From positions 6,067,501 through 6,131,500 of the forward strand of contig NZ_CP035490.1 in assembly GCF_004135205.1 (NCBI RefSeq): a stretch of 64,000 nt of DNA, written 5' to 3'. The first letter of the stretch is position 1. Every line of letters starts with the position of its first letter. The position numbers and the translations under genes are program-made. Below the pieces are notes generated by a model that saw only the letters and a list, made by a program, of their open reading frames with translations, was not told where the DNA came from and searched no databases. This document shows positions 16,299 through 25,533 of this stretch, piece by piece. This DNA is from Hahella sp. KA22. Its GTDB lineage: Bacteria > Pseudomonadota > Gammaproteobacteria > Pseudomonadales > Oleiphilaceae.

Positions 16299-16829
16299 AT
16301 GACAAAAGTGGCGGGAAAAATCTGTGGCGTTGGTTGGGAGCTCACTCTTTATTCAGTGAGCGAGTTTGAGGAACGCGCCACCTATCAGGATATCGCCCGG
16401 CTCACCCGCTTCAAGCTGGTGTACGCCAACGATAATATCGAAGAAGAAGTCTGCGACATTGCGGACCTGAACAACCTGCTGATCCAAAACGGCGTATTCG
16501 TCAGCCATTTCTCGCCGTCGCAAACCAGAGGCATGGCGGAAATACTCTGCAAACTCAATCATATGGGAGAGCTGGTATGCGCCAACTCGCCATACTGGGC
16601 CGGAATCGAGGCCTACACTGGCCATGGCTCTGACGAGATCACCCCGCAAGTCACCTCGGAGTCGATCAGTTTCGTCGTGTTCCGTTCCTATCTGATGTTC
16701 AAGCGCCACGGATTCTTCCTGGCCCGGGTGTCGGTTCGGGATATGTCGAAATATGAGTTATGCTGTTTTTCAGAACAAACACGCCATTCATTTATGAGAC
16801 CTGCATTTTCTGGAAGAAAGAATGAATAA
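16299..16829 (+). CDS. Hypothetical protein, first gene of an unknown pair
   Basis: 176 residues, no signal peptide or membrane segment. The first half reads like a beta-rich domain (GKICGVGWELTLYSVSEFEE, TRFKLVYANDNIEEEVCDIADLNNLL). Five cysteines are present. I recognise no family. Its last codons overlap the start of the 1128-aa gene in an ATGAATAA arrangement (8 bp), which points to translational coupling and a shared job. The gene follows a leader with two strong hairpins. The GGAAGAAGAC sequence before the ATG is a plausible ribosome site. Confidence 0.6.
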   Translation: MTKVAGKICGVGWELTLYSVSEFEERATYQDIARLTRFKLVYANDNIEEEVCDIADLNNLLIQNGVFVSHFSPSQTRGMAEILCKLNHMGELVCANSPYWAGIEAYTGHGSDEITPQVTSESISFVVFRSYLMFKRHGFFLARVSVRDMSKYELCCFSEQTRHSFMRPAFSGRKNE

Positions 16830-19800
16830 TCCCATACTGACGCGAGACAATCTGCTGGGCGGCAAGCTGGCGGAAATCATGAGCTACTACATGCTGCAGC
16901 AGGACGCGGACAGAAAGGACTTCTTAAACATCGCCCGCAAGCAAAAAGGTAAATTCGAGGACAAAGCCAAACGTGTAGAGGCGCTTTTCGGCTATCCCGT
17001 CCCTGCTGAAGTTATCGAAGCGGAAGAGTGCATGACCGCTTATGACAGGTACAGTGGCGTCGCCCAAGACGTCTGGATGCTTGCTGGCGAAATGATGAGC
17101 CTGCCTGACCAAGTCAGCGCCAAAGACATCGCTACCTCTCTCCGTGACTTCGAACTGATTATGCGCCTGCTCACCGGGCTCGAAATTATCGGCCGGGACC
17201 CCAGCGGCGATACCTGCTTTCTCAACATGCTCCCCTCTCCTCTCGGTACGGCCCGAGTGATAGTTTATGATCACGAAACCGGGGAGCCGTCCTCCGAAGA
17301 GTATTTCTCCATCGCCGACTTCGTCGCAGACCGTTGGGAGGAGGACTGCCTTAGAGAGCCGGACGACGATGACATGGATGATAAGGATGAAGATGAAGAG
17401 GAGGAGTACGAAGAAGACTTCCAGGAAGAAGAATGGTTCAGCAAACACTCCGACGCCGCCAAACAAGCCATTGAAGACTTCAACTCCTTCGCCGAAGCGG
17501 AAATAGAACAACGCCCTTACTATCACGACCCCAAACAATTATTCAGCCGCACAGATTGGCTGCATGGCCATCCCTCCGGCCGCCCCACTTACGCCTTCGC
17601 CTCCAAAATGGATCAAGCCCCAACGTTTGAAGTGTACGAGCGGGAGAAATCATTACTCGATAAAGAACCTGCGCTGGCGAACTATTGGATGCTCGCGCAT
17701 TTCTTTCTGGGCAATCATGTCGCCTGTCGCAACACGATTAATCTGGTCAGACAGGCCAACGCCCTCGGAAGCATTACGCAAGCGCTGGCGGAAGCCCTGT
17801 ATGAAACACTGACCGCCTTGGAAACCAAGCCGGACTCAGCGCAATTCGGACGTCTTGATCATCAGAAAATAACTGACCTCATAAGCCAGACTCAAGCCAA
17901 TAGCTCACCTGAGCATCTTGAACCTGCGCGCCGCGCAGCCCTGTTGGAAGCCAGAGGCGAGACCCAGCTTAAACGGCTAAAACCCAAAGAGTGCAAACAG
18001 CGTCTCGCCAGTGGCGTCGACCCGCTTACTCTGATAGAAGAATACCCCGATGACGTCGCAACACATGACTTAGCGCTGGCCGCCTTGGGAGAACAAGACA
18101 GTGAATTCAATAAAATAGTCACCGCCTATTTCAAGGAGCGAACTGAAGACGCGTTTAATGAGTGGCCCTACAAGCGACAGCCAGAGCTTATAGACAGGCG
18201 CTTGTCACTGCCTTTGGCCGCTGCGTTTAAATCCGGGTTGAAGTACGACGCAGATCATAAAAAAGCTTACTCAGGCATCACCCTGACTCTTGGTAAGTAT
18301 GACGACGACAACGCAATGGCTGCGCTGGAAGCGGCAGTATCACAACTGCCTCCGGACGATGATCGCCTGGAATATGTCATTCAATGCTTGCAGAACAGCC
18401 AGCATCCCCGTCGCAACGAAATGATGGGCAAAGCCGCCTGGCGACTGTTCGATATTCTGGATGTCGCGTTGAAAAATCAGCAGGAGCAGGCCCAGCAGCG
18501 CAGAGAGGAAGGCCCGACGCTGGATAATATGATCAATGTGGAAAACCATTATCTAACGGCAGCGCATATATTTTTGCAGGAAAACTCCAGCGAAGCCTTA
18601 CAGGTCGCGGAAAAGCTTCTCGGTAACCGTGAGCATTTCAGGTTGTTCAAGCACATATTGGGAGACGCCTTCAGGCTCGCCGGGAACCACAACCTGAAAG
18701 AGCATGCGGAATTCGCTAAATATTACGTAACGCGCGTCGCAGCGATTGAAGTTAACGATACTGAAATGACCATCGAAGACCTCACACTGCTGAACTATAT
18801 TGAGGCCGCCATCGCCTGGTGCAAATTAGATCCCAAAGCGGCCAAAGCCACCGCTAAAAAACTATTTAAACGTAAAACTGAGAGTGCGTATTTCGACCTG
18901 GAAATCAAATCCGGGCAGCTCTACGCCTTGTTGGCGGATGATAAAGATAACGCTGAATTATTGAGCTGGGCGCGTCGGCTGCTGGGCAATCGCAGTAACG
19001 CCACGCGCATTTGCGGCCCCCTGCGCGCAGCGGGGGAACTTAAGCTGACGTCGCTGATGGAGGACGTCCGTTATCACCTTTATTCTGATCACAATGACTT
19101 ATTTCCCGAACAAGTTCTGCTCAAAGAAATCGCTTGGGACAGTTATCGCGCGCTCAATAAAGATGGCATCGAGGCCCCTGCTCAAAGGAAGAAAGACCAG
19201 TTCGCCCGTTATGTCGAAGTGGACAAGCTCGCTGACGCTCTGGGTCATCCTGAGAGACACGATCCGGACCATGTATGCAAACGCATCTACAAGGAAAACC
19301 ACGTCTCTCCGGAAGCCATACCTGCTTTATCCAAATATTTAACAGACCTGTTGCAATACAGTGCTGACGACACCGATAGAGTCGAAGCAAGGGAAGGACT
19401 GCGCGCCTTACGCATTCAGGGAGTTGAGGCACAGCCTGCATTGGCGAGCCTCCTGCAACTGGAGCATATGGCGACGGACCATTTCAACACAATTCTCTAC
19501 ACCATGCGTTTCGTGGAGCCTGAAGCCAGCTTACGCGAGTGGTTATACGGCGCAGACTTAACTGAGCTGTTGGCGCAACTCACCCATCCAGCTCCCCGTT
19601 TTCTACCCTGGCTGGATGTAATTGCCGCGCGCGCCATCGCCATTAATCAAAATCAGGATTCGGAGCCGTTGCTCAGTGCGCTCTCTCAAGCGATGGAACA
19701 CCGCTTGTCATTTCCCCTGGGGGACTGGAGCGATGAAGAACCGACGCTGATCAGGCTGCCGCAGATCCTGTCGCGGTTCAAAGGCGATAAACGCATAGAT

Positions 19801-20208
19801 GGCAGCTTAAAGAAACTTAAGCGCTGTGTAGACAAGGCGGAACTGTACACTTTCGACGTCAGCCGCCTGTCCCGCCGCCGCGCCATACCCGATGCAAATG
19901 CGCTTGAAATAGTCAAAGGCGAAACCATCCGTTTCAAGCAGCCTATTAAAGGCCCCGACGATGACGAAGCCATCTACACGCTGACGATTACCCCCACCAG
20001 CGACAGCGTCATGTTTGAGTGCAGCGTGCACAATCTCTACTTCCGCACCTGTATGGAGGACGAGGAGTTGAAGAGCGCGGGACAGATCCCCGTCCAGAAT
20101 GAAAACGCCGCGCTATTACTGGCGCAATCCATGGCGTTTGAGGCCATGATTCTTGGCTACAGTCAGGAAAAACCAGCGCCTAAAAAAGCGAAGAAACGCA
20201 GCAAGTAG
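16822..20208 (+). CDS. Large hypothetical protein, mostly helical, with acidic insert
   Basis: 1128 residues with no signal peptide or membrane helix. Residues 181-204 are almost all D and E (DDDDMDDKDEDEEEEYEED). Much of the rest reads as amphipathic helices of TPR/HEAT-like character (NYWMLAHFFLGNHVACRNTI, LEAAVSQLPPDDDRLEYVIQ), and the last 12 residues are strongly basic. The final 130 residues may be a separate beta-rich domain (TIRFKQPIKGPDDDEAIYTL onward). I recognise no catalytic motif. It overlaps the 176-aa gene by 8 bp and is followed by a GC-rich terminator. A cytosolic scaffold is a guess. Confidence 0.65.
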   Translation: MNNPILTRDNLLGGKLAEIMSYYMLQQDADRKDFLNIARKQKGKFEDKAKRVEALFGYPVPAEVIEAEECMTAYDRYSGVAQDVWMLAGEMMSLPDQVSAKDIATSLRDFELIMRLLTGLEIIGRDPSGDTCFLNMLPSPLGTARVIVYDHETGEPSSEEYFSIADFVADRWEEDCLREPDDDDMDDKDEDEEEEYEEDFQEEEWFSKHSDAAKQAIEDFNSFAEAEIEQRPYYHDPKQLFSRTDWLHGHPSGRPTYAFASKMDQAPTFEVYEREKSLLDKEPALANYWMLAHFFLGNHVACRNTINLVRQANALGSITQALAEALYETLTALETKPDSAQFGRLDHQKITDLISQTQANSSPEHLEPARRAALLEARGETQLKRLKPKECKQRLASGVDPLTLIEEYPDDVATHDLALAALGEQDSEFNKIVTAYFKERTEDAFNEWPYKRQPELIDRRLSLPLAAAFKSGLKYDADHKKAYSGITLTLGKYDDDNAMAALEAAVSQLPPDDDRLEYVIQCLQNSQHPRRNEMMGKAAWRLFDILDVALKNQQEQAQQRREEGPTLDNMINVENHYLTAAHIFLQENSSEALQVAEKLLGNREHFRLFKHILGDAFRLAGNHNLKEHAEFAKYYVTRVAAIEVNDTEMTIEDLTLLNYIEAAIAWCKLDPKAAKATAKKLFKRKTESAYFDLEIKSGQLYALLADDKDNAELLSWARRLLGNRSNATRICGPLRAAGELKLTSLMEDVRYHLYSDHNDLFPEQVLLKEIAWDSYRALNKDGIEAPAQRKKDQFARYVEVDKLADALGHPERHDPDHVCKRIYKENHVSPEAIPALSKYLTDLLQYSADDTDRVEAREGLRALRIQGVEAQPALASLLQLEHMATDHFNTILYTMRFVEPEASLREWLYGADLTELLAQLTHPAPRFLPWLDVIAARAIAINQNQDSEPLLSALSQAMEHRLSFPLGDWSDEEPTLIRLPQILSRFKGDKRIDGSLKKLKRCVDKAELYTFDVSRLSRRRAIPDANALEIVKGETIRFKQPIKGPDDDEAIYTLTITPTSDSVMFECSVHNLYFRTCMEDEELKSAGQIPVQNENAALLLAQSMAFEAMILGYSQEKPAPKKAKKRSK

Positions 20209-20222
20209 GTTGTTTCATCAAT

Positions 20223-20245
20223 AAGGCGCGTCCCACCGCGCCTTT
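20223..20245 (+). terminator. Terminator of the 1128-aa gene
   Basis: Perfect 8-bp stem AAGGCGCG/CGCGCCTT (20223-20230, 20237-20244), loop TCCCAC, 14 bp after the stop codon. The T-run is short (TTTC), so efficiency is uncertain. Confidence 0.6.
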
Positions 20246-20486
20246 CAAGTCGATATCAGCAAATAGCAAAAGCCAGTAATGTTAAAACTGTATGAGGCTG
20301 GACTTTCTCTGCCACATAGCCAGTTTTCCACCGGAAAAAATCCAACATATCCGTATTCATGGAAGCCAATAAACAACCCTGCCCGGCGTGACCTAATCCA
20401 CGCTAAACCTTTGCTTTATACCGGATTTCCCATTGACCTAAACCACATTAAAAGAAGACCATAATCTTTTGATTAAAAAGGTATAG

Positions 20487-20530
20487 AATTGTGTAATTTT
20501 GTCGCTCCATGGGTGCAAAATCACACAATT
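20487..20530. promoter_or_regulatory. Imperfect inverted repeat upstream of pbpG
   Basis: AATTGTGTAATTTT (20487-20500) and AAAATCACACAATT (20517-20530) are complementary at 13 of 14 positions, spacer 16 bp. Its AT-rich arms look more like a protein-binding site than a terminator. It lies about 107 bp before the pbpG start. Confidence 0.4.
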
Positions 20531-20636
20531 GGTCTATGCTAGAGCAATAGACCCTGTTTAACGCCTTACACCCGTTTACGGTCGGGGTTCGTGCGGCAAG
20601 ATACTTTTCAGACCTGACTACAACGTTGCGCCATTT

Positions 20637-21578
20637 ATGAAAAACATCCTGATCGCTCTGTCTCTTTTATTCTGTTCCTCGGTTGTGCTCGCTGATTCTG
20701 AAACCACTCTCCCTGAAAACCTGCAAAGCCTGGATACGTCCAACATCAGTTTGGGTTCCGTGAACGCCAAGGTGGTGGATGTGGAGAGCGGCGTTACGTT
20801 ATTCGCCAAAAATCCGGAAACGGTGGCGCCCATCGCATCCATCAGCAAGCTAATGACCGCCATGGTGGTGCTGGATGCGGAATTGCCCCTTGATGAAATG
20901 GTGACGATTACGGAAGAGGACGTCGACACTTGGAAAAACACTTACTCGCGGATGCGTATCGGCGCGGTATTGCCCCGCAGCGAGCTTCTGCTACTCGCAC
21001 TGATGTCTTCGGAAAACCGCGCTGCGCTGGCGTTGGGACGCTCCTACCCCGGCGGTATGAGCGCCTTCGTCAACGCCATGAATGACAAGGCGAGAGCGCT
21101 GAACATGCGCGACACCCGCTTTGTCGAGCCCAGCGGATTGTCCATGGAGAATGTGTCCACCGCGTCGGACTTGGTCAGAATGGTCTCCGCCGCGTCGCGC
21201 TATAAACTCATCCGTGATTACACCACGACCCCCAGCCACCTGATCAAGCTCGGCGAAACGGAAAACGAAATGGAGTACCGCAACACCAACCTTCTGGTGC
21301 GCCAAGGTGAGTGGGGCATCAGACTCAGTAAAACCGGATTTATCAATGAAGCCGGTCGTTGCCTGGTGATGATGGCCGATGTAGGCGAACGTCCTGTAGC
21401 AATCGTGCTGTTGGACTCCTATGGCAGACGCACGCCTATTGGCGACGCCAACCGCATCAAGCAATGGATGGTCACTGGAAAAAGCGCGCCCGTCGCGGGA
21501 GCGGCGCTCAAATACGAACAGGAGAAAAATTCCGGCGTATTCCAGACCGCCGCCATGGACGACGACACGCAAAGCTAA
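20637..21578 (+). CDS. pbpG: D-alanyl-D-alanine endopeptidase (PBP7/PbpG family)
   Basis: 313 residues with a signal peptide (cleavage after VLA, near residue 19). All three penicillin-binding motifs are present in order: SISK (SxxK, about residue 78), SEN (SxN, about 124) and KTGF (KTG, about 222), with the LMTA and SGLSMEN contexts typical of PbpG/S11 peptidases. It works in the periplasm, cutting D-Ala-meso-DAP cross-links or trimming peptidoglycan. The C-terminal 40 residues past the S11 core are polar and low in structure. It ends before a strong inverted repeat shared with the convergent 21622-22125 gene. Confidence 0.92.
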   Translation: MKNILIALSLLFCSSVVLADSETTLPENLQSLDTSNISLGSVNAKVVDVESGVTLFAKNPETVAPIASISKLMTAMVVLDAELPLDEMVTITEEDVDTWKNTYSRMRIGAVLPRSELLLLALMSSENRAALALGRSYPGGMSAFVNAMNDKARALNMRDTRFVEPSGLSMENVSTASDLVRMVSAASRYKLIRDYTTTPSHLIKLGETENEMEYRNTNLLVRQGEWGIRLSKTGFINEAGRCLVMMADVGERPVAIVLLDSYGRRTPIGDANRIKQWMVTGKSAPVAGAALKYEQEKNSGVFQTAAMDDDTQS

Positions 21579-21586
21579 GGGCCTTT

Positions 21587-21615
21587 GACTGCGGCGATTC
21601 GATCGCGCCGCAGTC
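21587..21615. terminator. Bidirectional terminator between convergent genes
   Basis: Perfect 10-bp stem GACTGCGGCG/CGCCGCAGTC (21587-21596, 21606-21615) with a 9-nt loop, placed between the pbpG stop and the stop of the 21622-22125 gene. No long T-run on either side. Confidence 0.55.
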
Positions 21616-21621
21616 TCCACT

Positions 21622-22125
21622 TCAAGGAAACAGCTGTACGATACCGCTTTCCGCCTTCATATCCGCCACCATCCATATCTGCTCAAAAGGATGACTGTCC
21701 GGCACCTGAATACAGTGCTGCAAACCGCGAATTTCATCGGCGCGCCATGCCGGATGGGCATTGCGGATGACCAGCCAAACCCGCTCGCTTTTGTATGTCT
21801 TCAAGGCTTTGTTGGCGAGTATGCGGTTCAACGCTCGCAGCAAACGTCCGTCGGCGTCCGATTCCTCCAGCATCTGCAGTTCATGGAGCGTATTGCGGTC
21901 CAGGTCGCGCCCCAGTAATTGCATGGCCTCCTTTTCTGAGCCATACAAATGCGCAATTTCCATATCCAGACGCTCGCCGTTCAGAAAGCAGGAAACATCC
22001 GGTTTGATCGGCTGGTTGTGCCAGATATGCCGGATTGGCGTCCCCGTCAGCCGCTCATAACACCGCATGAACAAACGAGCTGCATCATGTTCAAGCACCA
22101 GTTTTTCTGATTCGCCAGGAGTCAT
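21622..22125 (-). CDS. Hypothetical cytosolic protein, possible nuclease-like fold
   Basis: 167 residues, no signal or membrane segment. The segment KPDVSCFLNGERLDMEIAHL (about 41-60) has the spacing of a D-x(n)-E strand pair as seen in some PD-(D/E)xK-like proteins, followed by WLVIRNAHPAWRADEIRGL. The resemblance is weak; a catalytic Lys after the Glu is missing (ExA rather than ExK). I recognise no named family. It stands alone between convergent pbpG and the phzF-like gene 103 bp upstream. Confidence 0.55.
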   Translation of the reverse strand: MTPGESEKLVLEHDAARLFMRCYERLTGTPIRHIWHNQPIKPDVSCFLNGERLDMEIAHLYGSEKEAMQLLGRDLDRNTLHELQMLEESDADGRLLRALNRILANKALKTYKSERVWLVIRNAHPAWRADEIRGLQHCIQVPDSHPFEQIWMVADMKAESGIVQLFP

Positions 22126-22228
22126 TCGCTACGCCGCTATCTCAACAAAAATCAAAAATCTGAGTCGGATAATGGCATAACCGGCGCAAAAGAAAAACGC
22201 TTCTTAGAGCTGACGAAAACGAGTTTGT

Positions 22229-23014
22229 TCAGATCGAAATAACGCCTCTCAGATAAGTCACTGCCGACCCGGACATCAGCACCCTGTCGCCAGCCACTTC
22301 ACAATCCAGACGACCTCCGCGCTGGGATAACTGCGCGGCGCTCAGTGAAGTTTTGCCGAACCGGACCGCCCAATACGGAGCCAGAGAACAATGCGCGGAC
22401 CCAGTGACCGGGTCTTCGAAAATGTGCGCCTGGGGCGTAAAAAACCGGGAGACAAAATCAACCTCTTTGCCCGGCGCCGTCGCCACTACGCCACCAGGGT
22501 CCAGGTTTATGCGATCCATCAACATTCGATCTGGTTGCAGCGCCCGAATCGCGCCCTCATCGGCGTAAACCAGCACGATATCCCGTGCGCGCAAGACTTC
22601 CAGCGGCTGGATATTAAGCGACTCCAGCACCTCAACCGGCGCTGTCGCCACGCTCGGCGGCCGGGCGGGAAAGTCCAGGGTCAACCGTCCATCTCTCCTG
22701 GTCACTCGCAATTCTCCGCTAAGGGAGCGGAATATTATGGTGTCACGCTCATAACCAAGATGTGTCGTCAAAACATGAGCGGATGCGAGGGTGGCATGGC
22801 CGCATAAATCCATCTCTATTTCCGGCGTAAACCAACGCAGATGAAACGCATCCCCTTCCCGCACAAAGAAGGCCGTTTCCGCCAAAGCGTTTTCCTGTGC
22901 AATCTTCAACAGCACAGAGTCAGGCAACCAGGCCTCCAATGGACACACAGCCGCGGAATTACCGCCAAAGACTTCATCGGTAAAGGCGTCAACCTGAAAA
23001 AGCTTTATATCCAT
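22229..23014 (-). CDS. PhzF-family isomerase/epimerase-like protein
   Basis: 261 residues. The N-terminal signature MDIKLFQVDAFTDEVFGGNS, then NLAETAFF-like AETAFFV and the glycine-rich DLCGHATLASAHVL, and in the second half FEDPVTGSAHCSLAPYW, are all hallmarks of the PhzF/YddE fold (two pseudo-symmetric DAP-epimerase-like halves). Catalytic Glu (PhzF E45) is matched by the E of AETAFF. PhzF itself isomerises a phenazine precursor; most chromosomal homologues have unknown substrates and no other phenazine gene is here. I prefer the second of two tandem ATGs because AGGAG lies 4 bp before it. Confidence 0.88.
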   Translation of the reverse strand: MDIKLFQVDAFTDEVFGGNSAAVCPLEAWLPDSVLLKIAQENALAETAFFVREGDAFHLRWFTPEIEMDLCGHATLASAHVLTTHLGYERDTIIFRSLSGELRVTRRDGRLTLDFPARPPSVATAPVEVLESLNIQPLEVLRARDIVLVYADEGAIRALQPDRMLMDRINLDPGGVVATAPGKEVDFVSRFFTPQAHIFEDPVTGSAHCSLAPYWAVRFGKTSLSAAQLSQRGGRLDCEVAGDRVLMSGSAVTYLRGVISI

Positions 23015-23197
23015 CATTCTCCTCGCTGAGTGACTTCTTTTGAAAAGCGGACAACATCATTCCTAACGTCCTTTTCGACAAACGTGGAATCAAATCCGAC
23101 AGGCTCTAATAATCATTTGCAGAACAGCAGCTTGCAACTTAATCTTATGATCGGTATGGCCAACAGGCAGGACGTGACAAAATCAGGGGCGCACACC

Positions 23198-23659
23198 ATG
23201 GAAATCAAACTTTATTCCGTTATCCACAAACAAGATTGCCTCCGTATTTTTGACAGCAATCTCGACAAATATTTCGCGCCTCATGAAAAAGAACAATTCG
23301 ATGAGTTCCTCGATAGCGTGACCCAGGCTGACGATAATCTGTATTACGTCGCCCTATTGGATGGCCTGCTCGTGGGATGCGGCGGACTACGCCTCTATCA
23401 GGATACGGTCTATTTATCCTGGGGCATGCTCACCCGAACAAAACATAAAACAGGGCTGGGTGAAAAACTGTTACAACATCGGCTGGAGCAAGCAACACGC
23501 CTGCATCATGGAAAAGAGATTGTGATTGAAACATCACAACACACCCAAGGCTTCTTCGCCCGCTATGGCTTTGCGATAGAAAAATCAGAGATTGACGGAT
23601 TTGGCGAGGGTATCGATAAAGTCACGATGCGTCTGAGCGATCAGATACATTCGAAGTAA
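23198..23659 (+). CDS. GNAT-family N-acetyltransferase
   Basis: 153 residues. The GNAT core is recognisable: a strand YYVALLDGLLVGCGGLRL, then LSWGMLTRTKHKTGLGEKLL where the acetyl-CoA pyrophosphate loop (R/Q-x-x-G-x-G/A pattern, here TKHKTGLGEKL) sits, then QHTQGFFARYGF, the usual motif B. The substrate is unknown. ATG at 23198 is preceded by AGGGG 9 bp upstream; a GTG at 23030 would add 56 unrelated residues. Its 3' end overlaps the convergent 23622-24611 gene by 38 bp. Confidence 0.8.
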   Translation: MEIKLYSVIHKQDCLRIFDSNLDKYFAPHEKEQFDEFLDSVTQADDNLYYVALLDGLLVGCGGLRLYQDTVYLSWGMLTRTKHKTGLGEKLLQHRLEQATRLHHGKEIVIETSQHTQGFFARYGFAIEKSEIDGFGEGIDKVTMRLSDQIHSK

Positions 23660-24611
23660 AGTCCCCCGAGTCGGATATTTCCTCCAGTCTGGCTCGAAGC
23701 TCATCCGAACCATACTTCCTGACCTGCGCCTGCAAACTAGCAGACGGCGTTTGACCTACCACCAGCCCACATGACAGGCAGGCGCGTATTCGAGTATCCA
23801 ACAGCGGAAGCGTGTTAGCTAGTCTCTGGCGTATACCCTTCGCTTTCGCGTCGTCGAGTTCAAGCGGAACAGCATGCACATGACGCAACTCACCACTTAA
23901 CATCGATTCGCTCGCACACCGGGGACAAACAGAAACGGAAAGTTCTGGCAGCGCTTTGAGACGACGAGGCTTATAAACATTTCCAACTTGAACAAAAGAC
24001 TCGCTCTCTTCACTTTCCGTAAAGTACTCCCGCTGGCGCTCAAGCGCCTCGGCCTCTGTTTTCTCGTTAATGACCTCTCCCACCAACTCCGCCTGCGCCC
24101 CCGCCGGCAATGCTTGAAAGATGTCATACAAGCGAGATTTATCCAGGCTTTGATAGTGCATTTTGTTCAGCAGGAAAGCATTTTGCAGATCTCTTAGAAA
24201 CTCATTCACGACTGCAGAGGCGCCCAGCTCAACACGCCCCTCAGAGGTGACCAGCGCCAGGTTAAAACCTCGCCTGCCAATGTAATAAATATCTTTGGCC
24301 TCTAGCGTTCTTTCAGTAATAGGCTCATCAGAAAAATAACCGCTATAAGTCAAGCGAACCGCATGGTCTTGCAACGCGATGGCCGAAATAGCGCCTCTGC
24401 GTATAAAACGTAGCAACTGCACCGACCAGATAAATATGAAAACGACGAAAAGCTCCGTCCCATGCTTCTCCAAATAGGGAAGCCAATCAATGATTCTGTT
24501 TCGCCATGGCCCGAATAACGCCATCCACACCGCAACCAAAACAAAGGCGTGCAGGAGACAGCGCTTCAACAGCCGATTGACTTGATTGGGAAGGCGGTAT
24601 TCTTTGGGCAT
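23622..24611 (-). CDS. Membrane-anchored hypothetical protein with two CxxC pairs
   Basis: 329 residues. Two membrane segments lie near the N terminus (about 17-35 and 52-70). A PH-like beta region follows (ISAIALQDHAVRLTYSGYFS, IYYIGRRGFNLALVTSEGRV). The C-terminal third carries CPRC (SVCPRCASES) and CLSC (RACLSCGLVV) about 60 residues apart, the pattern of a split zinc ribbon. No family is recognised. It is probably an inner-membrane protein with a cytoplasmic metal-binding tail. The 3' end overlaps that of the GNAT gene. Confidence 0.6.
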   Translation of the reverse strand: MPKEYRLPNQVNRLLKRCLLHAFVLVAVWMALFGPWRNRIIDWLPYLEKHGTELFVVFIFIWSVQLLRFIRRGAISAIALQDHAVRLTYSGYFSDEPITERTLEAKDIYYIGRRGFNLALVTSEGRVELGASAVVNEFLRDLQNAFLLNKMHYQSLDKSRLYDIFQALPAGAQAELVGEVINEKTEAEALERQREYFTESEESESFVQVGNVYKPRRLKALPELSVSVCPRCASESMLSGELRHVHAVPLELDDAKAKGIRQRLANTLPLLDTRIRACLSCGLVVGQTPSASLQAQVRKYGSDELRARLEEISDSGDFTSNVSDRSDAS

Positions 24612-24695
24612 AACAACTGCTCACTGGCGTATGAATTCAAATTATTTTAGCCGCCGCTGAGAAATTAAGCCTTGCAAATGGCCGAGCTGAAAACA

Positions 24696-24722
24696 AATAA
24701 AGAGGCCTTAGGCCTCTTTATT
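24696..24722 (-). terminator. Rho-independent terminator of first PEP-CTERM gene
   Basis: A perfect 12-bp stem AATAAAGAGGCC/GGCCTCTTTATT (24696-24707, 24711-24722) with a TTA loop and flanking A/T runs, 17 bp past the stop of the 24740 gene. It should work on both strands. Confidence 0.85.
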
Positions 24723-24739
24723 AATAAGAAAAGGTAAAA

Positions 24740-25435
24740 TCAGGCTCGTTTCAGGCGTCTCGCGACCAGGCCCAAACCGCCCAACAACAACATCGCGTAT
24801 GTTGCTGGCTCGGGTACCTCTCGGAAAACAAAATAATCGCTGTTATAGGTTGATCCATAGCGGTAAGTCATCTCGCCATCCACATTATACCCTTCAAGAT
24901 ACATATAACTGCCTGAATTAGGGCCATTTCCATCAATTGGAAGAGAAAACAATGGGCCGGTAATAGTATTCCTTATTCCATCATATGCTTGAAAGCCAAT
25001 TTTTACTTTATCGCCGCTATCTGTTTCTAACCATGCAGAAAATGACATATCATAATACTCGGAGTGAAACTCAGTCCCATCCTCTTCCGCGTACTGAACA
25101 TAGCCACTTATCGTTATGCTATTAGGGCCATAATCACTCAGATGATAACGATCCCCTCCTAACATAAAGGAAAACTCAGTAAACGCATCAGCATAGCTGC
25201 CAGAATAATACTTAAAATCATATTTTTCGTCCTTGTAGCTATACTCAGAGACGGGTGTGTTTGAGTTGTACTGAAAAAATCCAGAGAATATATCATCACC
25301 AGTCTGATATGGGCCGCTTCCAATCTCTAATGTATCAAAGACACCATTTAAGTCTGCTTCAATAAGAGCAGAATGCGCTGAAAAAGAAATGCCCAAAGCA
25401 CAGACAGATGTCAGAAAAACTGTAGTTAATTTCAT
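24740..25435 (-). CDS. PEP-CTERM sorted exported protein, paralogue 1
   Basis: 231 residues. Signal peptide MKLTTVFLTSVCALGISFSA, then a beta-rich body, then a PEP-CTERM tripartite tail: VPEPATYAMLLLGGLGLVAR followed by RLKRA. Such tails direct export and exosortase-dependent processing, usually alongside exopolysaccharide production; no exosortase gene is in the window. The body shares DIFSGFFQYNSNTPVSEYS, FSFMLGGDRYHL and SFSAWLETDSGDKVKI motifs with the next two genes upstream. I chose the ATG preceded by GGAG 6 bp away over an ATG four codons earlier. Confidence 0.88.
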   Translation of the reverse strand: MKLTTVFLTSVCALGISFSAHSALIEADLNGVFDTLEIGSGPYQTGDDIFSGFFQYNSNTPVSEYSYKDEKYDFKYYSGSYADAFTEFSFMLGGDRYHLSDYGPNSITISGYVQYAEEDGTEFHSEYYDMSFSAWLETDSGDKVKIGFQAYDGIRNTITGPLFSLPIDGNGPNSGSYMYLEGYNVDGEMTYRYGSTYNSDYFVFREVPEPATYAMLLLGGLGLVARRLKRA

Positions 25436-25533
25436 CGATTGCTCCATTTAAAATTTATACTTTCTAAATACTAAGCCAATCAGGCCAAGAAAAATTGATA
25501 ATACAGGCGCTGGCACAAAAACCACTTTCTTTG

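Larger units (their letters stand above)
20209..20636. other. AT-rich intergenic region upstream of pbpG
   Basis: 428 bp. It holds a terminator for the 1128-aa gene at its left end and an imperfect 14-bp inverted repeat at 20487-20530. I see no convincing gene; the short frames here lack ribosome sites. Confidence 0.6.

Noticed and set aside
22229-23014. Phenazine biosynthesis because of the PhzF-like gene
   Set aside because: PhzF homologues are widespread and no other phz gene is near; the name alone is not evidence of a pathway.
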